In this document: positions 29,512-37,493 of the stretch, in pieces
Layout of the letters: each line of letters starts with the position of its first letter
How positions within the stretch are numbered: position 1 is the first letter of the stretch
NCBI GenBank assembly: GCA_016792785.1
Contig: JAEUML010000212.1
Span: 1 to 38,678, forward strand
DNA: 38,678 nucleotides
Direction: 5' to 3'
DNA from: Alphaproteobacteria bacterium
GTDB lineage: Bacteria > Pseudomonadota > Alphaproteobacteria > Micropepsales > Micropepsaceae
Notes under the pieces: model-generated
Database searches by the model: none
What the model saw: the letters and a program-made list of their open reading frames with translations, nothing else
What the model was told of the DNA's origin: nothing
Translations under genes and position numbers: made by a program

Positions 29512-31722
29512 CTACCAGTAGAGCTTCAGGCCGATCCCGCCTTTGTAGCCGGTGATGTCGTTGGACAGGCCTTCCTGATAGCTGCCGTCCAGGAAAACCG
29601 CAAAGTTCTCGTCGAGATAGGTCTGCAAGCCGCCGTCGATCGACAGCAGCTGCTCGTTCGTTGCAGCCGAGGTGGTGAACGGACCCGCCGAAACCGTGTT
29701 CACGCCGTCCGACAACACGTCCGAGAGCGACACTGCTGCCCAGGGACGGATCGAACCACCCCACGTTACGCCGTCGAAGCGAACCGTACCCTTGGCCTCG
29801 ATCAGTCCCGTGTCTTCAGACACCGTGAAGCCGAAGCAGCTCTCGCCACAATCCGAGCCGTCGTAGTTGACCGCACCGATGAGCTTGACCGCCACGAAGT
29901 CGAGGTCGAGCGCCACGCCCGCCTGCGCCCCGGCGATGAAGCCGGTCACCGACGTTTGCTGGGCGGGCGTCAAGGCGCCCGTGAACGTCCAGTCCATGTC
30001 CGTGTAGCCGGCTGACAGGTTGACGAAGAACGACGAGCTGGTGAACGCTGCATAGACTTCGATCATACGCGCGTCGCCGTCGAGGTCGCCGAGACCCGCA
30101 GGCGCCGAAAGGTCGCCGTTCGCGCTGCCGAAGCCGCCGGCCACGCCGCCGAACCAGCCATAGCCCATGCGCCAATCCATGCCGCCGGTCGTACAGCTGT
30201 AGTCGAGATCCATATCGATCCCGGTGTCCGGGCCGTACTCTGTATTGCCCTGGTGATAACCGAACCAAGCGCGGCCATACGTGGCGCCCTTCGGACTGTC
30301 GGGCACGCGCTGGTCGTCGCGGAAGCACCCGCGAACCATCTGTTGGCTCGCTGACAACAGCGCCGGATGCGCAGTCAACTCGTCGCGCGCCGCCGATTGC
30401 AGGAAGTAGCCGTCATCGGTGCCGCCAGAGTAGTTCGGCACATAGCGCAGCAAGTACTGATAGACGCCAGCGGTGAGGGCGTTGCCTTGGTAGAAGTCAT
30501 TGCCGGCGTTGGCGCTGGTGCCAGTGATGCGAATGACCTGAATGCCGTTGCCGGTGGTTGCCCCACCAATGGGAACTTCATCGAACGACGCGACGCTGAA
30601 CTTCGTAGCCTGCGTGCCAAGCATATTGCCGTTGATCGTCAGGAAGTCCTTGTCCGTTCCCGCCACACCGCCAGCAGGCAACGAAGCGTCAATGTCGATG
30701 AACATGCCGACATACGCAAACGCGCCCGTAGCTTGGTAATTCCCGTTGATGGTGATTTGGCCCATGTCCTGACCGACGTTCTCAGCCGTCGTTCCAGTCG
30801 GCCACGTCGGGACGGAGGTATTGCCGGGCTGGAGACCGCCGTTGCTCGAGACGTTGCCAGTGATGACGGCGTTGCCGGTGATACGGCTGATCTGGTTTGT
30901 CGTGGTAATCGTGACGGGTCCGGTGATGGCATAGCTAGCTATGCCCTTCGAGCTCAATGTGCCGTCCGCAACCGTGACGCCGCCGGCCGCTGCTATCGCA
31001 TTAGCGTTGCCGATTTCCAAGACGCCGCCGGTCACAGAGAGCGCACCTGTGAACGTGTTGGCGCCGGTGAGGATCATCTTGCCGCCGCCGGCTTTCGTGA
31101 AGCCACCGGAACCGGAGATGATTCCGGAGAAGGTTGTGTTGGTGCCGTTGCCGCCAGCGGTCAAGATGCCTGGCGAAAGCACGCTGACGCCGCCAGAGCC
31201 TGCCAAACTGCCGATCGTTTCGCTGGTGGCACCCAGGTTCAGCAAGCCCGTGCCACTGACAGTCACGGCACTCGCATCGCCGACAGCGTTACCGCCCAAG
31301 GTTTGAAGGGTCCCGTCCACAGTCCAGGTCAGCGACAGCGTTGATGTGCCTGTTCCGGTGAGCGCGAGGTCCGAGCCCGCTGTGACTTGCGCTAGTTCGA
31401 AGTTCAAGAAGCGCAACGGCGCGGTGAGGGCCGTGCCAGTGCCGATGGCGTTGGCGTTCAGCGTCAGGCCGGCTCCGCTGAACTGCAAGGTGTCGGTGCC
31501 CGCGCCCGCATCGTTTGATCCGGTAGCAATGTCTTCCTGGTTCGGACCCGGCGGCCCGATCACCAGAGTGCATGTGTTTGCACTACCATCGCCAACGCAC
31601 GCTGCGGTCGCAGCCGGTGCGAGCGCGACCAGCAGTCCCGCCGAGGCAGTGGCCATCAGCGTGGCACGCAGGGTCGAACGCGAAAAAACACTAAGAACGG
31701 CACGCGCGTGCGCGGTCGTCAT
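29512..31722 (-). CDS. autotransporter (type V secretion) outer-membrane protein
   Basis: 736 residues. An extended signal peptide ends near residue 40 (APAATA). The passenger (about 41-470) is Gly/Thr/Ser/Asn-rich; SGSGGFTKAGGGKMILTGANTFTG is an autotransporter-associated beta-strand repeat. The last 260 or so residues form the beta-barrel (GRAWFGYHQGNTEYGPDTG ... GYKGGIGLKLYW). The chain ends in Trp rather than the usual Phe, which is an accepted but less common BAM signal. The ATG at 31722 has AAGGAG at seven bases. Codon use is less GC-biased in the passenger than in the neighbours. Probably a surface adhesin or matrix protein. Confidence 0.88.
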   Translation of the reverse strand: MTTAHARAVLSVFSRSTLRATLMATASAGLLVALAPAATAACVGDGSANTCTLVIGPPGPNQEDIATGSNDAGAGTDTLQFSGAGLTLNANAIGTGTALTAPLRFLNFELAQVTAGSDLALTGTGTSTLSLTWTVDGTLQTLGGNAVGDASAVTVSGTGLLNLGATSETIGSLAGSGGVSVLSPGILTAGGNGTNTTFSGIISGSGGFTKAGGGKMILTGANTFTGALSVTGGVLEIGNANAIAAAGGVTVADGTLSSKGIASYAITGPVTITTTNQISRITGNAVITGNVSSNGGLQPGNTSVPTWPTGTTAENVGQDMGQITINGNYQATGAFAYVGMFIDIDASLPAGGVAGTDKDFLTINGNMLGTQATKFSVASFDEVPIGGATTGNGIQVIRITGTSANAGNDFYQGNALTAGVYQYLLRYVPNYSGGTDDGYFLQSAARDELTAHPALLSASQQMVRGCFRDDQRVPDSPKGATYGRAWFGYHQGNTEYGPDTGIDMDLDYSCTTGGMDWRMGYGWFGGVAGGFGSANGDLSAPAGLGDLDGDARMIEVYAAFTSSSFFVNLSAGYTDMDWTFTGALTPAQQTSVTGFIAGAQAGVALDLDFVAVKLIGAVNYDGSDCGESCFGFTVSEDTGLIEAKGTVRFDGVTWGGSIRPWAAVSLSDVLSDGVNTVSAGPFTTSAATNEQLLSIDGGLQTYLDENFAVFLDGSYQEGLSNDITGYKGGIGLKLYW

Positions 31723-31833
31723 CCGACACTCCTTACCCACTTACCTTGGCGGCTTTGGTTGTTCTTGAGTCTTGGGTTGGATTTGACCGAATCCGGCCTT
31801 GGGGCGCAACGCAAAGAGGTGCGAATGGTCAAA

Positions 31834-31907
31834 GGGTTACCGTTATTCCCCCGGGTATGTAACCCGAAGGCTTCACCCTAGCGGTTGTGACGCCGAAGCG
31901 GGTAACC
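31834..31907. repeat. GGGTTAC/GTAACCC repeats upstream of the autotransporter
   Basis: GGGTTAC (31834-31840) and GTAACCC (31859-31865) form an inverted repeat 25 bases apart centre to centre, and a third related site, GGGTAACC, is at 31900-31907. The rest of the 31723-31953 gap shows no gene. They could be operator sites for the autotransporter, whose start is about 110 bases away, or an RNA hairpin. Confidence 0.4.
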
Positions 31908-31953
31908 ACAAGGCGGTGCCGGATCGAGTGAACACCAGTCCAGATTGGGGGCG

Positions 31954-32187
31954 TCACTCCTTGCGCAGCATCCGCCGCCCGTAACCGATCATCAGCAGAG
32001 CAAGAAGCACGAAGGGGGTAAGAACGGCGACGCTCTGGATCATCTCTTCCAACGGTGACAGGCGGAATCCTGCAGACCACCAAACGAAGATGCCGACACC
32101 AGCCAGAACGATGACGCCCCCGGCGACAAGACTGACGGCGATGAGGTGGTAGCCGAGAGCGAAAGGTTTCCGTTGTTCGTCCGTCAT
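31954..32187 (-). CDS. small membrane protein, unknown
   Basis: 77 residues with two hydrophobic helices (about 12-34 and 48-66), ending RRMLRKE. Not recognised. The ATG overlaps the stop of the preceding small membrane protein (ATGA), so it is the last gene of the DUF1289-MOSC operon. The frame is open upstream, but the coupled ATG is the natural start. Confidence 0.65.
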   Translation of the reverse strand: MTDEQRKPFALGYHLIAVSLVAGGVIVLAGVGIFVWWSAGFRLSPLEEMIQSVAVLTPFVLLALLMIGYGRRMLRKE

Positions 32188-32429
32188 GTGACCCCGCGCA
32201 ACCAGTGTCCGACCCGAAACATACCGTATCCTAGCGCAGCCGAGATCGCACCGACAAACAGCACGCTCCACACCCAGGGCTGAAGCTCTGCCGTCCATCC
32301 GGTCTCCTCAATCCAAGCCGCCGAAAGGCCGATCGCAAGGAAAACGCTGAAGCCAATCCAAACGGAGGCGGCGATCATTACGATCAGCCCCACGATTCGC
32401 CTTGCCGACGTGCCCGCCCGATCGCTCAT
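32184..32429 (-). CDS. small membrane protein, unknown
   Basis: 81 residues with two hydrophobic helices (about 10-36 and 50-72). WIEETGWTAELQPWVWSV between them is the distinctive part. Starts four bases after the MOSC stop and overlaps the next gene. Pairs of tiny two-helix proteins like this may form a hetero-oligomer; no function is known to me. Confidence 0.65.
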   Translation of the reverse strand: MSDRAGTSARRIVGLIVMIAASVWIGFSVFLAIGLSAAWIEETGWTAELQPWVWSVLFVGAISAALGYGMFRVGHWLRGVT

Positions 32430-32433
32430 GATA

Positions 32434-32976
32434 TCAGACCGGTTTCAACGCTTCGCGATCGCCCGCGGGCAGTTCGATGCGAATCAAATCGCCGTCACCA
32501 ACGATCCCGCCCACGACCACAACGCCCATCACGCCGGCCTTCCGGACCAGACCGCGCGACGGATCGCGCAGGAGGACGGCCTCCATCAATCCGGGCTGCA
32601 GCCCGTCGAGTTGCGTGCACGGATTGCGCAAGCCCGTGACCTCGACGACCGCCTCGTCGCCAAGCCAAAGCCGGGCGCCGCGCGGCAAACCGAGCAGGTC
32701 GATCCCGCGCGTTGTGATGTTCTCACCCATGAACCCGGGCGACACGGCAAAGCCCTTCGTGAGCAACTCGTTGAACAGTTCGGCGTGGATCAGATGCACC
32801 TGTCGCAGGTTGGGCTGCATCGGATCGCGCGCGACGCGCGAGCGGTGCTTCACCGTGGCGCCCATATGCGCGTCGCCCTCGACACCAAGACCTTCAATCA
32901 GCCGAATGCGCCCGCACGGTGCCTTCGACATCGTGTGAGTGCCGCTCCGGCAAACAGCAACGACGGTGGCGCTCAT
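32434..32976 (-). CDS. MOSC domain protein
   Basis: 180 residues, a stand-alone MOSC domain like YiiM. GLGVEGDAHMG near 31, GFMGENITTRGIDL around 87-100, and GLRNPCTQLDG near 120 with the conserved Cys. MOSC domains bind molybdenum cofactor and move sulfur or reduce N-hydroxylated compounds. The ATG at 32976 overlaps the stop of the DUF1289 gene as ATGA and is preferred over an upstream open frame. Confidence 0.88.
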   Translation of the reverse strand: MSATVVAVCRSGTHTMSKAPCGRIRLIEGLGVEGDAHMGATVKHRSRVARDPMQPNLRQVHLIHAELFNELLTKGFAVSPGFMGENITTRGIDLLGLPRGARLWLGDEAVVEVTGLRNPCTQLDGLQPGLMEAVLLRDPSRGLVRKAGVMGVVVVGGIVGDGDLIRIELPAGDREALKPV

Positions 32977-33218
32977 GTGCCGGGCAGCCGATGTCCGCGT
33001 GCGCGCCGTTCGCGGTCCGCGATCATGGCCTTGCGCGCGTCGAGTTCGGCCATCACCGACCGCCGCCGCTCGGGCGTCAACGAGGTCCAACCGCCGATCT
33101 CGGCCATCGACCTACCGCAACCTAGGCACCAGCCGGTCGCGGCGTCGATCGCGCACACCTTCACGCAGGGACTTTCGATGAGACTCACCAGCGACAAGCT
33201 TTCATGCGAACCGGCCAT
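32973..33218 (-). CDS. DUF1289 protein (small Cys-motif protein)
   Basis: 81 residues. SPCVKVCAIDAATGWCLGCGRSMAEIGGW holds four Cys in a CxxxC...CxxC layout typical of DUF1289, followed by LTPERRRSVMAELDAR. It likely binds zinc or an Fe-S cluster; the function is unknown. The ATG at 33218 lacks a clear ribosome-binding site; a nearby GTG just before the Cys motif, or a TTG at 33278, are alternatives. Coupled to the MOSC gene by ATGA. Confidence 0.8.
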   Translation of the reverse strand: MAGSHESLSLVSLIESPCVKVCAIDAATGWCLGCGRSMAEIGGWTSLTPERRRSVMAELDARKAMIADRERRARGHRLPGT

Positions 33219-33376
33219 CTGTGAACACCGCCGCCGCGCTGTTGGCAAGACGCGGCTTGCCGCCGTAGGGTCAAACAAGGCCCAGGCCCGCGCGCATTGC
33301 GTCCCGGCCCGGCCGCGCTATCATCCACTGACAATTTGTCGTTTGAAGCCGCAAGCACGCAGGAACGTTAAGCCCC

Positions 33377-34567
33377 ATGAACCTCGATTACACGCCCGCC
33401 GATCAGGCCTTTCGCAAGGAAGTTCGCGCGTTCATCGCCGAGAGCTTTCCGCCACAGCTGAAGGGCAAGTCGCGCGGCGAGTATGGCGGCAAGGATGATT
33501 TTCTCGCCTGGCATAAGGCGCTCTACAAGAAGGGCTGGGTCGCGCCCGGCTGGCCGAAGGAATACGGCGGCACCGGCTGGACCTCGACCCAGAAGTACAT
33601 CTTCGGCGAAGAGTGCGCCGCCGCCGACACGCCGATGACGCTGCCCTTCGGCCTCGCGATGGTCGGACCCGTCATCTACACGTTCGGCAACGACGAGCAG
33701 AAGAAGACGTTTCTCCCGAAAATTCTCTCGGGCGAACACTGGTGGTGCCAGGGCTATTCGGAACCGGGCTCGGGCTCGGACCTCGCCTCGCTGAAGACGA
33801 CCGCGGTGCGCGAGGGCGACCACTACATCGTCAACGGTCAAAAGACCTGGACGACGCTTGCCCAATACGCCGACTGGATCTTCTGCCTCGTGCGCACCGA
33901 CCCGAAGGCAAAGCAGCAGGAAGGCATTTCGTTCCTGCTCATCGACATGAAGACGCCGGGCGTGACCGTCAGGCCCATCATCACGATGGACGGCGCGCAT
34001 GAGGTCAACGAAGTCTTCCTCGACAACGTCAAGGTCCCGGTCAAGAACCTGATCGGCAAGGAGAACGAGGGCTGGACCTACGCGAAGTTCCTGCTCGGCC
34101 ACGAGCGCGCCGGCATAGCGGGCGTCGCCCGCTCGAAGCGCGCCGTCGAACGGCTGAAGAAAATTGCCACCGCCGAACAGGACGCCGGCAAACCGCTGAT
34201 CGACAATCCGGAGTTCTCCCGCAACATCGCCGAACTCGAGGTCGACCTGTTGGCGCTCGAGTACACTGAGTTGCGCACGCTCGCTCGGGAGTCAAAGGGT
34301 GGCCACGGCCCGGAAGCCTCGATCCTGAAGATCAAAGGCACAGACATCCAACAGCGCCTAACCGAACTGACGATGGAGGCGGTGTCGTACTACGCCAACC
34401 CGTATCGCCCCTTCGCGCACGACAAGATGACGAACGAGTACGTGCCCGGTCCCGACTATTCGCATGGCGCATCGCAGAACTATTTCCTGGCGCGCCGCGT
34501 AACGATCTACGGCGGCTCGAACGAGATCCAACGCAACATCATTGCGAAGATGGTTCTGGGTCTCTAA
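33377..34567 (+). CDS. acyl-CoA dehydrogenase, large subunit (PimC-like)
   Basis: 396 residues. WWCQGYSEPGSGSDLASLKTTAV near 120-142 is the FAD/substrate block, followed by QKTWTTLAQYADWIFCLVRTDPKAKQQEGISFLLIDMKTPGVTVRP, which is very like the pimeloyl-CoA dehydrogenase large subunit. TIYGGSNEIQRNIIAK at the C-terminus has Gly where MCAD has its catalytic Glu, so the base must be at the alternative site, as in related two-subunit enzymes. Followed by the small subunit after a 107-base gap containing a REP-like element. Oxidises a dicarboxylyl- or long-chain acyl-CoA. Confidence 0.9.
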   Translation: MNLDYTPADQAFRKEVRAFIAESFPPQLKGKSRGEYGGKDDFLAWHKALYKKGWVAPGWPKEYGGTGWTSTQKYIFGEECAAADTPMTLPFGLAMVGPVIYTFGNDEQKKTFLPKILSGEHWWCQGYSEPGSGSDLASLKTTAVREGDHYIVNGQKTWTTLAQYADWIFCLVRTDPKAKQQEGISFLLIDMKTPGVTVRPIITMDGAHEVNEVFLDNVKVPVKNLIGKENEGWTYAKFLLGHERAGIAGVARSKRAVERLKKIATAEQDAGKPLIDNPEFSRNIAELEVDLLALEYTELRTLARESKGGHGPEASILKIKGTDIQQRLTELTMEAVSYYANPYRPFAHDKMTNEYVPGPDYSHGASQNYFLARRVTIYGGSNEIQRNIIAKMVLGL

Positions 34568-34584
34568 GACGACTGTGATTTTTT

Positions 34585-34636
34585 CCTCCCCCGCTTCAGC
34601 GGGGGAGGGGGACCGCGGCACGCGGTGGAGGGGGCG
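34585..34636. repeat. REP-like double hairpin
   Basis: A perfect 11-bp stem CCTCCCCCGCT/AGCGGGGGAGG with a two-base loop (34585-34608), a second stem ACCGCG/CGCGGT (34612-34626), then GGAGGGGGC. This is the form of intergenic palindromic repeats widespread in alphaproteobacteria. It sits between the two dehydrogenase subunit genes. Only one copy was seen in the window. Confidence 0.75.
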
Positions 34637-34674
34637 ACCCCGCTCAACGATTTCAGGAAACGCAGGAAAAGACG

Positions 34675-35805
34675 ATGGACTTCTCCTTCACCGAAGAACA
34701 AACCCTGTTGCGCAACAGCGTGCAGAAATTCGTACAGAACGACTACACGTTTGAGGCCCGCCGCGCGATCGCCAAGAGCGAGTCCGGTTGGAAGCGCCAG
34801 AACTGGTCGACCTTCGCCGAACTCGGCCTCCTGGGCGCACCGTTCGCTGAGGAGTTTGGTGGCCTCGGCGGCGGTCCGATCGAGACCATGATCATCATGG
34901 AAGAGTTCGGCCGCGGCCTTGTAATCGAGCCCTACCTAGGCACGGTCGTTCTCGCCGGCGGCTTCCTGCGTCACGGCGGCACGAAGGCGCAGAAAGAGAA
35001 GCTCATTCCCGAAATCATCGAAGGCAAGCGCGTCTTCGCCTTCGCCTTCGCCGAGCCGCAAGGCCGCTACAACCTGGCCGACCTCGCCGTCACCGCGAAG
35101 AAGTCAGGCGCAGGCTTCACGCTGAACGGCCACAAGGCCGTCGTGATCGGTGCGCCTTGGGCCGACACGCTCGTCGTCACTGCCCGCACAGCCGGCGGTC
35201 AGCGCGATGAGAAGGGCGTCTCGGTCTTCCTCGTCGACAAAAAGACGAAGGGCGTCTCGTGCCGCGACTACCCGACGGTCGATGGCCTGCGCGCATCGGA
35301 GGTTACGTTCGAGAACGTAGCCCTCGGCGCCGATGCGTTGGTGGGTGACCTCGACAACGGCCTGCCATTGATCGAGCGCGTGACGGACGAAGGCATCGCG
35401 GCCCTTTCCGCCGAGGCGATCGGCGGCATGAAGGTCCTGAACGACACGACCGTCGAGTATTGCAAAACGCGCAAACAATTCGGCGTGCCGATCGGCAAGT
35501 TCCAAGTGCTGCAACACCGCATGGTCGACATGTTCATGAACTACGAACAGTCGGTGTCGATCACCTACATGGTGACGCTGAAACTCGGCGAAAGCGACCC
35601 GGAACGGAAAAAGGCAGCCTCCGCCGCCAAGGTGCAGATCGGCAAAGCCGGCCGGTTCATCGGCCAGAACGCCGTGCAACTCCATGGTGGCATGGGAATG
35701 ACCGACGAACTCAACGTCGGCCACTTCTTCAAGCGCTTGACGATGATCGACACCATGTTCGGCAACGTCGACCACCATTTGAAGCGCTATGCCGCTTTGG
35801 ATTAG
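34675..35805 (+). CDS. acyl-CoA dehydrogenase, small subunit (PimD-like)
   Basis: 376 residues. ELGLLGAPFAEEFGGLGGGPIETMIIMEEFGRGLVIEPY and the C-terminal QLHGGMGMTDELNVGHFFKRLTMIDTMFGN are characteristic of the small, often non-catalytic partner of PimC/PimD and FadE28/29-type alpha2-beta2 enzymes. It has no Glu at the usual catalytic place. The SD AGGAAAAG precedes the ATG. It should pair with the large subunit encoded just upstream. Confidence 0.9.
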   Translation: MDFSFTEEQTLLRNSVQKFVQNDYTFEARRAIAKSESGWKRQNWSTFAELGLLGAPFAEEFGGLGGGPIETMIIMEEFGRGLVIEPYLGTVVLAGGFLRHGGTKAQKEKLIPEIIEGKRVFAFAFAEPQGRYNLADLAVTAKKSGAGFTLNGHKAVVIGAPWADTLVVTARTAGGQRDEKGVSVFLVDKKTKGVSCRDYPTVDGLRASEVTFENVALGADALVGDLDNGLPLIERVTDEGIAALSAEAIGGMKVLNDTTVEYCKTRKQFGVPIGKFQVLQHRMVDMFMNYEQSVSITYMVTLKLGESDPERKKAASAAKVQIGKAGRFIGQNAVQLHGGMGMTDELNVGHFFKRLTMIDTMFGNVDHHLKRYAALD

Positions 35806-35813
35806 GCTCTTGT

Positions 35814-35866
35814 GATTGGGGAATGGTGGTTGGTGCACCATTCCCTATTCCCCAAGCACCAATCCC
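35814..35866. repeat. overlapping alternative hairpins between convergent genes
   Basis: GGGAATGGTG/CACCATTCCC (35819-35828 and 35836-35845) is a perfect ten-bp stem. It competes with TTGGGGAAT/ATTCCCCAA (35816-35824 and 35847-35855), and GATTGG/CCAATC closes the outside. It fills the gap between the dehydrogenase and the convergent kinase stop, so it may act as a two-way terminator or mRNA cap, although there is no T-run. Confidence 0.5.
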
Positions 35867-37323
35867 TAGATCACCGTTGCCAACCGCACCGGAACCGGCT
35901 GCGGTGCCGTCAACCGCTCGCGCGGGAACGAACAGGTGAATGTCGTTCCCTTGCCCAGTTCGCTATCGAGCTTGACCTTGCCCCCGTGTGCTTCGATCAA
36001 GCCGCGCACGATCGGCAGGCCGAGGCCTGTACCCTTGTCGCGGGTCGCCACGTCGTGGCGGCCCTGACCGAAGGCCTCGAACACCGTGTTGATATCGGCC
36101 GGATCAATGCCGCAGCCCGTATCGCTCACGCCGACGTCCATGCCGCCTGAGGGCGAACGGCGCGCGAACACTGTCACGCGGCCGCCAGCGGGCGTGAACT
36201 TCACCGCGTTCGAAATCAAATTCAGCAGCACTTGACGCATGCCCCGCTCGTCGGCGAGCAGCAGCGGTAGGCCGGGGTCCACGTCCGCCTTCAGTGTGAT
36301 GTTGCCCTCCGCCGCCTGCACCGTGAACAGCCGAAGGGCGTGGTCGATCGCCTCGCGCACGTCCATCTCGACTGCGCGCACGACAAAGCGGCCGGCTTCG
36401 ATCTTCGCAAGGTCCAAAACGTCGTTGATCAGCCCAAGGAGGTGCTGACCGCTGTCGTTGATGTGGCGGGCGTACTCTGTGTATTGCGGCGAGCCCAAAG
36501 ACCCGAACACCTCGCCCTTCATGATCTCAGAGAAGCCCAAGATCGCATTCAGCGGCGTACGCAGCTCGTGGCTCATATTGGCGAGGAACTCGGACTTGGC
36601 CTGGCTCGCCGTCTCGGCACGCTGGCGGGCTTTGTCGGAGTCTATCTTGGCTGCGGTCAATTGTTCGATGAGTTCGACCCGATCCTCGCGCAGCATCAGC
36701 ATGTCGCGCGACGTGGCATAGATGTGCCGCGCCAGGTGCACCATGAAAAGCACGAAACCCGCGCCGAGCGCGGCGAGACCATAGTAAAGCGTTCCCCCTT
36801 CAAGCAGTGACGGAATGGTCAGCGCCGCCGCATAGGGAGTGATAGTCACCGCGGCAAGTCGCGGATGGGGGGCTTGCAGCGCCGCGGAACCTGCCACGCT
36901 GCAGGACATGATGACGCCCATCAGCAAGTGGCCGGTCTCGTTCATGAAGTCCCAAAACACGAACGAAGGTAGGGCCCAGACCGCAGCGAAGATCGCCCAC
37001 TGGATCGCAAACAGCCGCTCCCATTGCGGTGTCTCGTCGACCTTCTTCCCGGAACGATGGAACATCACGTTGAGCACATGTCCGGGGACGAGGGCGACGC
37101 ACACGGCAGCGAACCAAATACCCAACAAGTGGATCGGCACCCATTCGAGCATCATTCCGCAGAGGATGAGGCCGAACATAGGCATCGCGAAGATCGACGG
37201 CTCTGTGTTTGCTTGAGTCAGACAGAACTGATCGTGGCGCAGCTTCGCGAGCCGCAAGGGCGCGAGCGAACCCGCAGCCCCCGGTTGAGCATGCAAGATA
37301 CTGGACTTCGCGGCCGCAGCCAT
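35866..37323 (-). CDS. membrane sensor histidine kinase (DivJ/PdhS-like core)
   Basis: 485 residues. Roughly six membrane helices between 48 and 200, a coiled linker (206-243), HisKA with FLANMSHELRTPLNAILGFSEIMKGEVFG (phospho-acceptor H252), and HATPase_c with the N box LLNLISNAVKF, DTGCGI and GTGLGLPIV. All catalytic motifs are intact. The HisKA segment with YARHINDSGQHLLGLINDVLDLAKIEAG is the style of the alphaproteobacterial DivJ/PdhS/CckN group that controls the cell cycle through DivK, but no response regulator is nearby. Start at the ATG 37323; a TTG two codons earlier is possible. Confidence 0.9.
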   Translation of the reverse strand: MAAAAKSSILHAQPGAAGSLAPLRLAKLRHDQFCLTQANTEPSIFAMPMFGLILCGMMLEWVPIHLLGIWFAAVCVALVPGHVLNVMFHRSGKKVDETPQWERLFAIQWAIFAAVWALPSFVFWDFMNETGHLLMGVIMSCSVAGSAALQAPHPRLAAVTITPYAAALTIPSLLEGGTLYYGLAALGAGFVLFMVHLARHIYATSRDMLMLREDRVELIEQLTAAKIDSDKARQRAETASQAKSEFLANMSHELRTPLNAILGFSEIMKGEVFGSLGSPQYTEYARHINDSGQHLLGLINDVLDLAKIEAGRFVVRAVEMDVREAIDHALRLFTVQAAEGNITLKADVDPGLPLLLADERGMRQVLLNLISNAVKFTPAGGRVTVFARRSPSGGMDVGVSDTGCGIDPADINTVFEAFGQGRHDVATRDKGTGLGLPIVRGLIEAHGGKVKLDSELGKGTTFTCSFPRERLTAPQPVPVRLATVI

Positions 37324-37458
37324 GTGCAAACCGGGACCCCAAACCCACCGATTGAACTGCTATCATGGCCCTGGAGCCGTTAAGGAAGACTGGCGCTTAC
37401 GTACCCTGCTCAAAGTCGCGCGTAGGGCCGCTTGCGCGGCGCGTGCGCATGGTTACGG

Positions 37459-37476
37459 TGGCGTGAACACACGCCA
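37459..37476 (+). promoter_or_regulatory. small inverted repeat before the crotonase gene
   Basis: TGGCGTG-AACA-CACGCCA, a perfect 7+4+7 dyad that ends 17 bases before the start codon. It could be an operator or a translation-controlling hairpin. The rest of the 37324-37493 gap shows nothing clear. Confidence 0.35.
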
Positions 37477-37493
37477 TCGCCAGAGGCAAGGAT

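Noticed and set aside
30367-31344. A 325-codon plus-strand frame
   Set aside because: Antisense to the autotransporter; no start signal and no family features.
35104-35841. A 245-codon minus-strand frame
   Set aside because: Antisense to the small acyl-CoA dehydrogenase subunit; His/Asp-rich product without motif.
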